This document shows positions 33,570 through 45,285 of a stretch of 64,000 nucleotides of DNA, in pieces. Within the stretch, counting starts at the first letter, position 1; every line of letters starts with the position of its first letter. The DNA comes from Anastrepha obliqua (lineage: Eukaryota > Arthropoda > Insecta > Diptera > Tephritidae). The stretch lies in assembly GCF_027943255.1 (NCBI RefSeq), contig NC_072892.1, positions 163,124,792 through 163,188,791 of the forward strand, given 5' to 3'. The position numbers were made by a program, and so were the translations under genes. The notes below the pieces were generated by a model. The model was not told where the DNA came from. It was given only the letters and a program-made list of their open reading frames with translations, and searched no databases.

Positions 33570-34305
33570 TCAGTCACCGAGAAGTTTGCGCTCCATTAGA
33601 AGTGTAGCTCAAATTGAGAAGCAATAAAAATTTCATGTGCAAAACTGCGTTGCCTATGTCGAACTGTCACCACCAAAAACTAAAAACCAAAACCAAAAAT
33701 ACCAAAAACCCCAATACTTCCATTGTACCTTTACTCTCTGAACATTTTCATGAAGAAAGGTTACTTTAGCGTATACAAACAAGTCCACATCTGTATGTAT
33801 TGTGTATAGTATTTATTTGTGAATCTTAAGGTGTATATAATCGAGGAGTACACACAGGTATATGAAGTTATTTACTCTCGTTAGTTTAGGTATTATAACT
33901 AAATGTGTCAATTTATCAATAAATGTAGTTGATTTAATTATGTAGGTATGTGTAGTTTTTAGAAGTTGGTGTTAATTTTTTCCAGCAAATAAAGGAATAT
34001 TACTATTATTGTAAATAGAAAAATATGAATATTTGTATTATTTGTGAACACCCTTTAGAGGGTCCTTCAAGCACGGATTTTTTGTTTGTTTTATTCAAAT
34101 TAGGCCCAAAACAGAACTGCAGCGGGTAACGGATTGACGGTTGCTCCACTTTCGTCGGAAAATTCGGTCGGTTAAGGGGTTACATACGACCAGCAGCGTC
34201 TAAAATGCGCTAAAAAAGAGGTTGTCTGTAAAGTCGGTTTACTGACGATAGTTTAACGTGATAACGTCATAAGAAAATACTAATTGAATGGTTGCATTTT
34301 TTCAA
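33570..34305. other. 3' flank of the TMEM86-type gene
   Basis: Probable 3' untranslated region with AATAAA-type signals (33621, 33920, 33988), then unique sequence. No ORF of interest. Confidence 0.45.
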
Positions 34306-34390
34306 AAGAAAATTTTAATTTTATTTGTTTGATAGATATTTTGTATGGATATAGAGAATGAGTTAACATTAACATAACATAATATACTTT

Positions 34391-35182
34391 AACATAACAT
34401 AACATAACATAACAGAACATAACATAACATAACATAACATAACATAACATAACATAACATAACATAACATAACATAACATAACATAACATAACATAACAT
34501 AACATAACATAACATAACATAACATAACATAACATAACATAACATAACATAACATAACATAACATAACATAACATAACATAACATAACATAACATAACAT
34601 AACATAACATAACATAACATAACATAACATAACATAGCATAACATAACATAACATAACATAACATAGCATAACATAACATAACATAACATAACATAACAT
34701 AACATAACATAACATAAGATAACATAACATAACATAACATAACATAACATAACATAACATAACATAACATAACATAACATAACATAACATAACATAACAT
34801 AACATAACATAACATAACATAACATAACATAACATAACATAACATAACATAACATAACATAACATAACATAACATAACATAACATAACATAACATAACAT
34901 AACATAACATAACATAACATAACATAACATAACATAACATAACATAACATAACATAACATAACATAACATAACATAACATAACATAACATAACATAACAT
35001 AACATAACATAACATAACATAACATAACATAACATAACATAACATAACATAACATAACATAACATAACATAACATAACATAACATAACATAACATAACAT
35101 AACATAACATAACATAACATAACATAACATAACATAACATAACATAACATAACATAACATAACATATCATAACATAACATAA
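34391..35182. repeat. (AACAT)n pentanucleotide satellite, about 158 units
   Basis: A nearly perfect AACAT array of 792 bp. Only a handful of substitutions are seen (34405, 34637, 34667, 34718, 35167). ORFs through it on minus are artefacts of a 5-bp unit that lacks stops in every frame. Confidence 0.98.
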
Positions 35183-35321
35183 TCACGTAAAAAAATAATA
35201 ATAACATTAAAACAACAGGTATTATTAACAAACTTGGTTTTATTTTAAATTCTTCAAGTAAATCAAATTAATAATAATCAATAAGAAGTCATATGCAAAT
35301 ACAAATACGTGAATTTATATA

Positions 35322-36300
35322 CACCTAATTCTCTTTTTACACGAATTTTTTTTACACGAATTTGATTTAACACGAGTTAAAAAGAGAAAAAAAATTTTTT
35401 TTTACACGAATTGTTTTGTTTTAACACGATTTTCAATATTTTATGAATTTTTCTTGAATCTCATAGAGCAAATCGGATTCATTGTTTGGGATTTTTGTTT
35501 TAGCATACCGGTTTAGGTTATTTGTTTAGGATCATAGAATATCAGCATGTAATCGCATCTATACAGGATGAGCGACTTTGGGCTGTTATCGTGTACAGCT
35601 GTTGCTATAAAAATATGTGTATATGAGTGGGATTCGCCGAATTATGCATAGAGTAAAGACGTAATGTACTTTTTACGCAATTTAGTTTGGTTTTGAGAGT
35701 TGAAAAGAAAAGACGCTTAGTTGTTGTGAGTATTTAAAACAGAAAATTAGGTAATCATTTTCAACAACATGATCCTGATGAGGAACGAGCTGCACAATTT
35801 AACGTGAACTGAAATCATTAATGGCATCTTACAGGGAACTTTATAAAGGTTTATCACGAAATCAAAAACAATCTTTAATGACTGATTTCCTTCTAAAAAC
35901 TACTGAATTATCAACACAGGAGCCTAGAGATGATAATCCAGAAACAATTTCACAAGATGATGAACAAAATAATTCTAGTGATGGCAGTGATATTCTAGTC
36001 TTACGCAAACGTATGCGTTTATTGTCAGAAAGTGACAATGCATAAAAGTTTTTTATGTTTATATTATTTTTACTTGTTTTATATTAATGAATTTCAGATA
36101 TTATTTTCTTTTTTTCAAAGTATAATATATTTCTTATAATATATTTAAAGAATTAAAATGTGTAAACACGAAATAAATTCTTTAGTGAACTCTAAAAAGA
36201 ATTTTTTAGTATTGTTTTGACCTAATTCTCTTTTTACACGAATTTTTTTTTACACGAATTCTTTGGGAACGTATCTATCGTGTAAAAAGAGAATTAGGTG
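35322..36300. mobile_element. pogo-like DNA transposon with a perfect 23-bp TIR
   Basis: 979 bp with ends CACCTAATTCTCTTTTTACA and its exact inverse, and TA duplicated at 35320-35321 and 36301-36302. Copy 2 of the host repeat at 38790 shows the uninterrupted site (tttatatatgtac), which fixes the borders. The right end holds an inner copy of the terminal motif (36222) forming a hairpin of about 80 bp. A similar solitary hairpin lies at 55797-55857. The element encodes only one short ORF. Confidence 0.85.
35821..36045 (+). pseudogene. Short ORF of the pogo-like element
   Basis: 74 codons starting MASYRELYKGLSRNQKQSL and ending in an acidic, serine-rich stretch. Acidic C-terminal tails are usual in pogo/Tigger transposases, so this may be the residual C-terminus of one. 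There is no helix-turn-helix or DDE domain. The assignment is weak. Confidence 0.4.
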
Positions 36301-36504
36301 TATGTACATATGCGCATATACATACATATATACGCTCACTTAAGTAGGAGAGAGCAAGATGTCGAACGTTGCCGTTCGTTTGCTTTGTTCGTTCCGCGCT
36401 TTCGCTTGCAGTTCATTCAAGGTAACACTAATGAGCAAGGTATCGACACATTTTTTCGTGCGTGCAGCCTGTTAAATCGAATTATAAGACGTTATCACGT
36501 CAAA

Positions 36505-37102
36505 AAAGTTGCTCCACGGACTACATCATGAATGATAATCCAAGAGTGATTGCCGAAAAACCAATGCACCTACAAAGAGTGACTGTTTGGTGCGGTTTAT
36601 GGGCCGGCGGCATCATTGGGCCGTATTTTATCCAAAATGAGGAAACGAGGCCGGTCAGGCAGTTACTGGTGCCACTTGTCACACAGCTAACGAAACAATG
36701 GCTCTTTTGCGCGAAAAATTTGATGGCCGAATAATCTCACGTCACGGCGATGTCAATTGGGCGTCATGATCATGTGATTTGACACCGTTGGACTTCTTTC
36801 TTTGGGGTTATTTGAAAGAAAAGGTGTACATCGATAAGCCAGCAACAATTCAAGAGCTAAAAGACGAGATAATTCAGCACATTAACGGCATAGAACCTCA
36901 ATTATGCCTCAGCGTCATCGAAAATTTGAACCATCGGATGGAGGAGTGCCGCCGAGGCCGCGGCGGCCATTTGGCCGACATTTTGTTCCATGTGTAATTG
37001 AACCATACCAATATTATCATAATAAAGGGAAATGATAAAAATTTCCTAAAAAATTGTATTTTATTCAAAATCAACACCGGCCCTTCAAACTTAACCACCC
37101 TT
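36505..37102 (+). pseudogene. mariner-like transposase 3' half
   Basis: Frames 36529-36734 and 36779-36997 carry PRVIAEKPMHLQRVTVWCGL, WAGGIIGPYF, then DLTPLDFFLWGYLKEKVYID, ELKDEIIQHINGIEPQL and the C-terminus RRGRGGHLADILFHV. A frameshift and a deletion between them remove the second catalytic block. The right terminus acaccggcccttcaaactta then accaccctt is next to TA. The 5' half is absent where the element meets the duplicated repeat. The MITE at 46496 has the same ends. Confidence 0.8.
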
Positions 37103-37134
37103 TATAATAAAAAAAAAATGTTTGCAATTTAGGC

Positions 37135-37590
37135 ATTTTTTTTTCCTTGCTCACTCCACTCGGTCTTGCGTTGGTTTCGTTAATCAATTTTTGCTTTCTG
37201 GTAGGGTAGATGAATAGCCTGCCACTATCAGTCCTAAGTAGTGGGAATGCGCACCTGTCGTTGCTTAGGAACAACGCCTTAATACTGCTTGGAGCTTCCT
37301 CTTGCTGGCGCCACTGATGCAATGTGTAACTGTGTCTTTTTCTTTTTTTTTTTGCTTGTTGTAGCAGCCACAATGCAAAAATGCGCTGACTTTTTTCGTG
37401 TGGGAGTAAGGATTGGAAGGATGAGGCTGTTGGGGTTGAGGAATTAATTTTCTTTTTTTTCTTTTTATAGAAACTAGGAAAGTAGGTAAGTTTGGAAAAG
37501 TGCGAAGACCGTGCTTTACGTGGGACTCGAACCCATAACCTCTGGGATGGCAGGCTGGTGCACTTACGCTAGACTACCGAGGCTGCTAAT
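37135..37590 (-). repeat. tRNA-derived SINE, tRNA-Gly-like head
   Basis: On minus, 37585-37510 reads like a tRNA: GCCTCGGTAGTCTAG, a loop with CTGCCAT (GCC anticodon position), and GGTTCGAGTCCC as box B. Mismatched stems show it is not a functional tRNA. A body of about 370 bp follows and ends in a T-run on plus (37134-37144), the expected A-tail on minus. It is a different family from the SINE at 3560. Confidence 0.55.
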
Positions 37591-37602
37591 GCGTTTTACG
37601 TC

Positions 37603-37980
37603 ATAAATATAAAAATTTATAAAATTTTTAATAAAAATATCAAAAATCCGGCTATAGAAAAAATGCTTTCGAATATTTAAAAAAACGCATCAAAAAATAT
37701 TAAAAACTGTATGAGTTATCATGCAGACCGTACCGGAAAAAGTAGTTTCGCGAAAAACGAGTTTAAACTTTCAAGTACATTTCGTAACGGCCAGCTGCCT
37801 CAAACAAAGGACAGCTACCGGTGCGCATCAAATTCTCGTCGAACAGTTACATTTTCTAACACAATTTTGTATCCATGGGGAATTTTTACAATCGACTTGC
37901 TCAGAAATACGCCTAAAATTTTAAAGAATAATAATCTGTAAAAAACAACAATCGATTTTTTGTATTTTTTGTTCAAAACA
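37603..37980. other. No recognisable gene
   Basis: AT-rich spacer between the SINE and copy 2 of the duplicated repeat. Short ORFs only. Confidence 0.35.
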
Positions 37981-39120
37981 AAATTTTAATTTTATTTGTT
38001 TGATAGATATTTTGTATGGATATAGAGGAGGAGGTAAAAGGAATTGCAATGGAATAGGTCAAGTTACATTTACACAAACATGAAAAATGACGAAACATTT
38101 ATCAAATTCATGGAAGATACATACATACATATGTTCAATTTCGATTGTGCATCAGACGTTAATCGATTTGCCTTTTTCAAGACACTTTACACTCGAAACA
38201 CTCCCTTTCATTTCCTACTTTTTCTATCATCGTCCTATTCTCAACAGAGAAATGGTTCATTACCATGCACAAAGGAAGAAGGCATATGCAAATACAAGTA
38301 TGTGAATTTATATACAAATGCGCATATACATACATATATGTGCTCACTCAAGTAGGACAGAGCCAGATGTCGAACGTTGCCGAACGCGGGGGCCGATTGT
38401 GCTCTTTGTCGTTCGTTCCGCGCTCTTGCTTGCAGTTCAAGCACATTAGCTTACATTTGCTTGCGTACGGAATAGATTCGTATATTTGATATGTCCATAT
38501 GACTTGTATGCATCTTTACATATAGATTTGTTCTTTTTGAAAATTGCGCGAAATTGTATATGTATATGCATGTTTATATACATATATTAGTTTACAACAT
38601 ATCTTATAAGATATATGGTAAATATTACCATACATTTTTTCCTTCGTATATAATAAAGAAATTAATAATAATAACATTAAAACAACAGGTATTATTAACA
38701 AACTTGGTTTTATTTTAAATTCTTCAAGTAAATCAAATTAATAATAATCAATAAGAAGGCATATGCAAATACAAATACGTCAATTTATATATGTACATAT
38801 GCGCATATACATACATATATACGCTCACTTAAGTAGGAGAGAGCAAGATGTCGAACGTTGCCGTTCATTTGCTTTGTTTGCTTTGTCGTTCGTTCCGCGC
38901 TTTCGCTTGCAGTTCATTCAAGGTAACGACAATGAGCAAGGTAACGGCAAATAAGCAAAGTAACGACAAATGAGCAAGGTAACGACAAATAAGCAAGGTA
39001 ACGACAAATGAGCAAGGTAACGATAAATGAGCAAGGTAACGACAAATGAGCAAGGTAGCGACACATTTTTTCGTGCTTGCAGCCGGCTAAATCGAATTAT
39101 AAGACGTTATCACGTCAAAA
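37981..39120. repeat. Duplicated repeat, copy 2 (with internal partial third copy)
   Basis: It matches copy 1 at both edges. Its middle includes another partial copy at 38275-38450 (aggcatatgcaaatacaa, agatgtcgaacgttgcc). It runs directly into the piggyBac coding remnant, so the repeat may be a piggyBac-type 5' region. It contains the 19-bp minisatellite. Confidence 0.7.
38921..39062 (+). repeat. 19-bp minisatellite, about seven units
   Basis: Imperfect tandem units GAGCAAGGTAACGACAAAT. Copy 1 of the duplicated repeat has little more than one unit at 36418-36450, so the array expanded after duplication. Confidence 0.9.
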
Positions 39121-39995
39121 GAGGATCACCATCATTCAATAAACTCTACAAAGTTCAACCATATTTGGATATGCTGCAAGAACGCTTCAACCTGTGCTTC
39201 AATCCTAGCGAGTACCTTGCGGTAGACGAATCAATGATAAGATTCAAAGGTAATTTTTAAGATACGCTGATATTTGTATTCTACAGAAACTGTTTTAATA
39301 GGACGATCAACTTTCATCCAGTATATGCCGAAGAAGCCAATAAAAAGAGGGTCAGAACTTGGATGTTGTGTGATAGCACCGGTTATGTCCATCGGTTCGA
39401 GATATATACGGGTAAAAAAGGAGATCTAGTCGAAAAAAAAACTTGGAGAACGAGTCGTTCTTGCCTTAACTACTGATTTTAGGGAGAAACACCATAAAGT
39501 GTTTTTCGATCATTTTTTCACTTCGTTGAACTTGATTCTTGAACTGAAAAAGCAGTTGATAAATGGCTGCGGAACAGTGCGAATAAATCGAATTAATTTC
39601 TTCCTACCGATATTAGACCTGGTAAGCAGTTAAAACGGGGCGACTATGATTGGCAAGTTAGTGATTCGGGTATACTCTTTATGAAGTGGATTGACAAAAG
39701 AGAGGTTACAGCTTTATCTAACTTTCATGATCCGAGTAATATTGTAAAGGTACAACAAAGCCAAAGCGATGGTTCTGTCAAAGCAATCGAAAAGCCTGAA
39801 ATAATACACGACTATAATATGCAAATAAATAACGTTGACAAGTTAAATCAGCTAAAGAAGTACTACGAGCTGAATAGAAAAGGCCGCAAGTGGTGGCGCC
39901 GAATATTTTTTGACTTTCTTGATATTGCAGTTGTGAATTCTTTTATTCGCCCTTATCGGGAAGTTCGCCCGGAAAAAATTTCACTTCGAATCAGC
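39063..39995 (+). pseudogene. piggyBac transposase, degenerate
   Basis: Plus frames read SPSFNKLYKVQPYLDMLQER, SEYLAVDESMIRFKG (first catalytic aspartate), NKKRVRTWMLCDSTGYVHRF, then after stops and shifts MKWIDKREVTALSNFHDP and VDKLNQLKKYYELNRKGRKW, WWRRIFFDFLDIAVVNSF. This is the DDE core of piggyBac transposases. It has at least three breaks and no terminal repeats that I can identify. The relic at 119-539 is a separate copy from a related family. Confidence 0.83.
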
Positions 39996-40099
39996 TGATA
40001 TACTCTATTGTGAATTGATTGCGAACAAATTATTTACTTTCTATTGTGCTAATTTCGTAAGCAAGCGTATATTTCCTTAAAATAAAGTAAAAATATGCC

Positions 40100-40660
40100 T
40101 CAAAAATTTCTATAAATATGTATAGTATTGCGCTTAGGTTATTATTGAGCGAGCGTGAGGAAAATTTGAACGTGAAAGTGCTCAGGAGACGATTAAGGGA
40201 CAATTCCAACCCTTTAGAGCTAAGTGATTCAATGTGAGATAACAAAAAATGCTAATGGGAATTTGCAATACTAACTTAATTTCTAATTTTTTAGGTTTTG
40301 GCAATATTACAGGCTAAACAAGCCGGCATTTAAGTACTTGCTAGATGTCCTTACTAGCTCCTTGCCACCATTGAAGCAGAAATTCGGAGTTCCACCTATT
40401 GTAAAATTGAGCGCATGTTTGCGATTTTTCGCAGAAGAAGGACATCAAAATGGCGTTGGGAAGGACCATGAAATGTGCCACTTTGCCTCAGCAAAACAAA
40501 AACTTATTTCAATGAGTTTCAGAAGTAATCCTCGCACTCTATGCGCGATGGTTTAAAAGTCGTACCACATCCTTTTACAAAATCCTGCAAGGATAAACAT
40601 TTTTTTTACATTTTCTTCATTAAATGTATCGAATAAATGAAATAAAAAAATCTTTGTGTT
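40100..40660 (+). pseudogene. Harbinger/PIF-type transposase N-terminus
   Basis: Frames around 40130-40556 give VLRRRLRDNSNPLELSDSMF, FWQYYRLNKPAFKYLLDVLT and LSACLRFFAEEGHQNGVG, the N-terminal region of HARBI1-like transposases. The DDE part is missing after about 40500. One frame change occurs near 40240. Confidence 0.7.
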
Positions 40661-42218
40661 TAAAATTTAGACGGTTTTCAGCTGACATTTTGTGGTTACA
40701 ATAAAATTTTGTAGTGAAATCTTTCCGTTTGCTATATTAGTGAAGCAGCTCGTTGCCCCAAAAAAAACTGCTCTCTAAATTCTGTGAAATTTACAAGGTT
40801 TCCTGCGCAAATCGAATATTATTTACTTGTTATTTGCCTGCTGTTGCTTGTAAACAACTCAATTGTCATCAAGTAATCTGAAAAGCAACTCTGAGTCTTC
40901 AACCGGTCGGAGAAAACAGAAATAAATCTGTTATATTGTATGAGTTTTTTTGTTAAGAGAACTTTTTTCGTTAAGAGAACGACTTTTTTGCTGTATTTCA
41001 GGTTATGTAACGAGATAAGGCACTCTTTTTGTAAAATTGTCGTTATAGTTTCTTTAGAATTTTCTGGTATGTTTTGCTTGTTTTTACTATGAATACACCT
41101 CTTGATGCCCTATGGCCCACTAAGTATTGAGGACCGGAAGAAACGATTACAACTCTATGGTCTTAATTCGCATTCAGTAAATTCAAAGGCTTTTTAAAAT
41201 GTGTAAAAAGGTTTTCAATCTTAAGAAGAGTTGAGAGAAAATTCAATATTCTTGCATTACCTTAAAATGAGCAAAATTTTTAATTTGCACTTTCAAAATA
41301 TCAAATTTTATATGAATCAATAAATTTTCATTAACACTAGAATATTTTTAGAGTGACCTTTTCTAACCTTCTTTTGATTTAGAAACAGTTTATTACAGTT
41401 TTGGTAGCTTTAAATTAAAAACAAAAGTAAACAAACACTAAACTTAAAAACTTTCGCATTTTGGGTATAAAAAAGCACTAAATTTATTGCGAAAAGCAAA
41501 TGGTTGGTAACACTGAACAACTCAGCTAATGCGACGTCACGCACTCTCTGATGGGTGCCATCTTTACTCTATCATTCTTGGTTGCCGGTAAAGATAACAG
41601 GTTTGACAGACATAATTCTTATGAAATTTTTGTTAACAGAAAAAAGCATGTGTCCACAAACGCTTTTCCCTCTTATTACTTATTATAAAATGTAATATCG
41701 AGTTTCGAATGCGTTTTACTGCCATAATTTTGTGAAATCTCAGTAAACGTCGATTTCCTCCAACTGTTTATTATTATCAGCCAATTGTGCTATTAAATTA
41801 GCTATTCCTTCTCCTTATCTTTTCTTCATATCGTTTATAATAATTAAACCTTTCAAAGTAGTATTGACAGCTGATTGTAAATTTTTGAGGCAATCTGCCA
41901 TATGTGAAGGGGTAGTTTAATTTTGTGGATTTATTGCTAATTACTGCCTATGTGAACGTATTTTAACTTGGTCTGGTCAATTTATTTCGTATCATTCCTG
42001 ATATTTCCTAGTCAGCTACTGATAATAATAACAAAAATCCGACCTGGTGGCAACATTATTTTGGCATGTACGCTGCAACCCTTAATGGCGCATTTTGAAA
42101 ACAACTGCTCGCCTATGGTGAATTAGTATACACGAAAGAAGAAGCAGAAGCAAACATTATTTTTGTTTTACGCAAAGGAATTTAATCGAGAAGGCTTTTT
42201 CATAAAATAAATTGAGTT
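40661..42218. other. Intergenic sequence upstream of Bub3
   Basis: AT-rich, no coding resemblance and no transposon ends recognised. It should include the Bub3 promoter and 5' untranslated region just before 42219. Confidence 0.4.
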
Positions 42219-43264
42219 ATGCGTCCAACAGAAGTGAAACTAAACAATTCTCCAGATGATGCTATATCAGCGGTAAAATTTGGGCCAAAAACAAATCAAT
42301 ATCTCATTGCTTCCGCCTGGGATGGAACGGTGCGGTTCTACGATGTCGTGAACAATGCCATGCGACAGAAGTTCGTCGAGGACATGCCCGTAATGGATGT
42401 CGCCTTTATGGTGAGTAATTACAATAAATATACCAATAAAACGTGCATCAATTGCTTGTTTGTATTTATCCATAGGATATTGTGCATGTTGTAAGTGGCT
42501 CACTCGACAAACAGTTGCGCCTTTACGATGTCAATACGCACACCGAAAACATTGTTGGCTCACACGATGATGCAGTACGTTGTGTTGAATATGCTGAGTC
42601 TGTAAATGGTATACTAACTGGCAGCTGGGATAAAACGATCAAGTTGTGGGATATGCGGGAAAAGCGTTGCGTCGGCACCTACGAACAAAGTAATGGCAAA
42701 GTGTATTCAATGTCGGTAAATGATGAAAAAATTGTCGTAGCCACCTCAGATCGCAAAGTACTCATTTGGGATCTGCGCAAAATGGAAGAGTATATGATGA
42801 AGCGCGAATCATCGTTGAAGTATCAAACACGTTGCATACGTTTGTTTCCCAATAAGGAGGGTTATGTGATGTCTTCCATTGAGGGACGTGTTGCTGTCGA
42901 GTATTTGGATCCTGATCCAGAAGTACAAAAGCGTAAATTTGCTTTCAAGTGTCATCGCAATAAAGAGGATAGCATTGAACACATTTACCCGGTAAACGCT
43001 ATAAGTTTTCACAATGTTTACAACACCTTTGCGACGGGCGGCTCGGACTGTTTAGTGAATATTTGGGATGGTTTCAACAAAAAGCGCCTCTGTCAGTTCC
43101 ATCAATATGATACATCAATCTCATCACTTAACTTCAGTCATGATGGCAGCACTCTAGCCATTGCCTGCTCCTATATGGATGAATTCGAAGAACCACCTGC
43201 AAGTGTGCCTAATCCCGTTATTTATGTGCGCTATGTAACCGATCAAGAAACTAAACAAAAGTAG
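42219..43264 (+). CDS. Bub3: Bub3 mitotic checkpoint WD40 protein
   Basis: Two exons, 42219-42410 and 42476-43264, joined across a 65-bp intron (donor gtgagt, acceptor atag), give 326 residues, the expected length for Bub3. Bub3 is a seven-bladed WD40 propeller that binds the GLEBS motifs of Bub1 and BubR1 and brings them to phosphorylated Knl1/Spc105 at kinetochores. Blades are visible as SAWDGTVRFYDV, GSLDKQLRLYDV, GSWDKTIKLWDM, TSDRKVLIWDL and GGSDCLVNIWDG. Signature stretches shared with animal Bub3 are ESSLKYQTRCIR, SSIEGRVAVEYLDP, IYPVNAISFHN and NKKRLCQFH. The ATG is the first in frame and gives the short N-terminus normal for the family. The gene converges on the glycosylase gene (stop at 43808), with a polyadenylation-like aataaa near 43549. 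Reading without splicing would end inside the intron, so the spliced model is preferred. The frame is intact. Confidence 0.96.
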
Positions 43265-43807
43265 GTCAAATAGTAGGCTTGCAGGATAGGTATACGTCAG
43301 CCTAGGTGGAATTTTACCATTACACGCTATACTACACTCAAAGCAATCCCTTCAGCGTATTTATTTATCTACAAATGGTTTAGTTTATTTATGATTTGAG
43401 ACGAATAATAGCCAAGAACTGTAATACTTAACACCCTAAGCTACAGCATCATCCGCGTTATAATACCACTCCACATATTGCAGAAACTCCTGGCGAATAC
43501 GCGTGCAGACCATTTTTTAAATATGTAAGCAATTGTGCGCATTTTATGAAATAAAAATTATATAAAATTACGTCATATTAATTTTGGCGGCAATTATGTA
43601 ATACAAATTTATAACAATCAGTCAAAATCTTTTCATGCAATCTGCCCGGAGAAATGAAGACTCTTTGTCAAATACGGCAAATCAATATACAAATGTAATT
43701 TTAATCAACAGTTTTCTGTGTTTTATTTCTTTTTATGAATGAGTTGATTTTTATGATTGAAACAATAGGAATGGCATGAAGAAATTTTGCTCAAACTTGC
43801 GTTCGCA
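43265..43807. other. Shared 3' intergenic region of Bub3 and Nth1
   Basis: Convergent 3' ends with polyadenylation-like aataaaa near 43549 on plus. No other feature. Confidence 0.5.
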
Positions 43808-45125
43808 TTACCGGCCATTTTCGATTGAAACTTTTTTTGGATTTTGCAATTTGGATCTTTTTGTGACTGTCACATCCTTACTATCATCATTGTCCATCAA
43901 TAATATTTTTGGACCAGTTTTTAAAGACTTAACTACATTTTTACATTGCGCAGCTGGACATATTCCACTATTCAAACATGCCATGCAACGTGGACGCACA
44001 GCTTTGCAAACTGTTTGGCCGAAACCAACTAGCAAATGATTGACTTCTGGCCACATATCTCGTGGTAGCCACGATTCCAATGCGATACGCGTCTGTTCGG
44101 GTTCCTTTGTAGGCTTAGGCAGCCACTTTAGACGATTTGTAATGCGATGCACATGCACATCTACGCCTATTCCCGTCACTTCATTCCATGCCGTTGACAT
44201 GCATAAATGCGCCATTTTCGGACCAACCCCTGGCAATGCTTCCAATTCTTTGATGGTGCCTGGAATGTCACTGTCATATTTATCGATGAGTACTTGCGAA
44301 GTCAATTGTAAATATTTCGCTTTGTTCTAATAGAGTAAATAAATTAATGCCATGCAATTCTCACAAATGTGTCTCTAGATTTACTTTATAAAATGATACG
44401 GGTTTTAGTAATTCCTCCAGTTTGCTTCTCTCCATGGCTGCAATGATTCGCGGTGTCATTTGATTGCTTTTCAGCCGTTGCATGGCATCAAAGGTGATTT
44501 CATCTTTCGTCTGACTTGAGAGCATTAGGGCAACAAGTTTTTGAAAGCGTTGCGTCTGTTAAATGTATGTATGTATGTACGTGTTAAGGTATATCTAATT
44601 TTGCTTGAACTCTTATCTACCTTTTCATCTGCCTTATCATCCGAACATTTGTGGCATCCCATGGTGTCCACAGGCGCATCGACAGTGCGCATTATACGGA
44701 TATTATCCAACATCAAACGCCAGTCTTTCGGCTCCCATTTCATGGTACTTTCAAAATCCTTTTTGACCTTTTTAGTTGTTGTTGTAGCAGCAACATCGAT
44801 ATTTTTAGGCGAAGTGCCTGGCTTAGCAGTCTCTTTTTTCAACCCGCTAGACTCTGCGGTGGGGCCTGTTGTTTGGGGTTTAGTTGGGAATTCGAGTATC
44901 TGAGTTTGGTTTAATTTTCGCTGCTGTCGCGTTTGTACAGGTGAGAAAAATGGAGCTTTTATTGTATCTTCGATATCCTAATAGAGACAAAAAAAGTCCG
45001 TTATTAATACGTATATCGGATAGACACGAATAGGTCCTCACCTGAACTTCCACTACACGACCGATTCGTGTCTTTTCGGATAATTTTTTCGCTAATGTTT
45101 TCAACACTGCACCTTTTTCACCCAT
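43808..45125 (-). CDS. Nth1: Endonuclease III homologue (NTHL1-type DNA glycosylase/AP lyase)
   Basis: Four exons on the minus strand, 45125-45042, 44977-44621, 44555-44385 and 44326-43808, with GT-AG borders, give 376 residues. The enzyme removes oxidised pyrimidines and cuts the abasic site by beta-elimination in nuclear and mitochondrial base-excision repair. The helix-hairpin-helix is [11 protein letters not shown] with the catalytic lysine. The aspartate follows in [11 protein letters not shown]. Four cysteines in [18 protein letters not shown] have the C-x6-C-x2-C-x5-C spacing of the 4Fe-4S cluster. [10 protein letters not shown] in exon 3 is the conserved entry to the glycosylase fold. 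The N-terminal 110 residues are lysine- and threonine-rich and poorly conserved, as usual in animal NTHL1, and the C-terminus carries an unconserved basic tail of about 40 residues. The start is the first ATG of a short basic exon. The gene converges on Bub3. No damage is seen. Confidence 0.95.
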
Positions 45126-45285
45126 TGTGCGAAAAATAATTGCTAAAATTGATTGTAAAATAACAATTTTTTTCGTAGCCCGCCAACGTTAAAATTGCAA
45201 TTTTATGCCTCTTCTTATTATCACGAAGTAAACCATTTACAATAGAAAACAACAAACCATCCCATTAAAGGCGCTCTGAAAGAGA

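Larger units (their letters stand above)
34310..36504. repeat. Duplicated repeat, copy 1 (carries satellite and pogo-like insertion)
   Basis: The left block 34310-34355 (gatagatattttgtatggat) and right block 35191-35321 plus 36301-36504 (caacaggtattattaacaaa, gtcgaacgttgccgttcgtt, aagacgttatcacgtcaaaa) match 37981-38026 and 38661-39120. Between the blocks copy 1 has the AACAT satellite, while copy 2 has other sequence. The right end ties it to the piggyBac relic that follows copy 2. Confidence 0.75.

Noticed and set aside
34280..35231. Three 260-296 codon ORFs in all minus frames
   Set aside because: They are translations of the AACAT pentamer (repeating YVMLC); a 5-bp unit without stops is open in every frame.
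37505..37590. Functional tRNA gene on minus
   Set aside because: Acceptor and anticodon stems do not pair well and a SINE-like body follows; treated as a tRNA-derived SINE head.
44541..44903. 120-codon plus ORF opposite Nth1
   Set aside because: Antisense shadow of Nth1 exon 2; no independent features.
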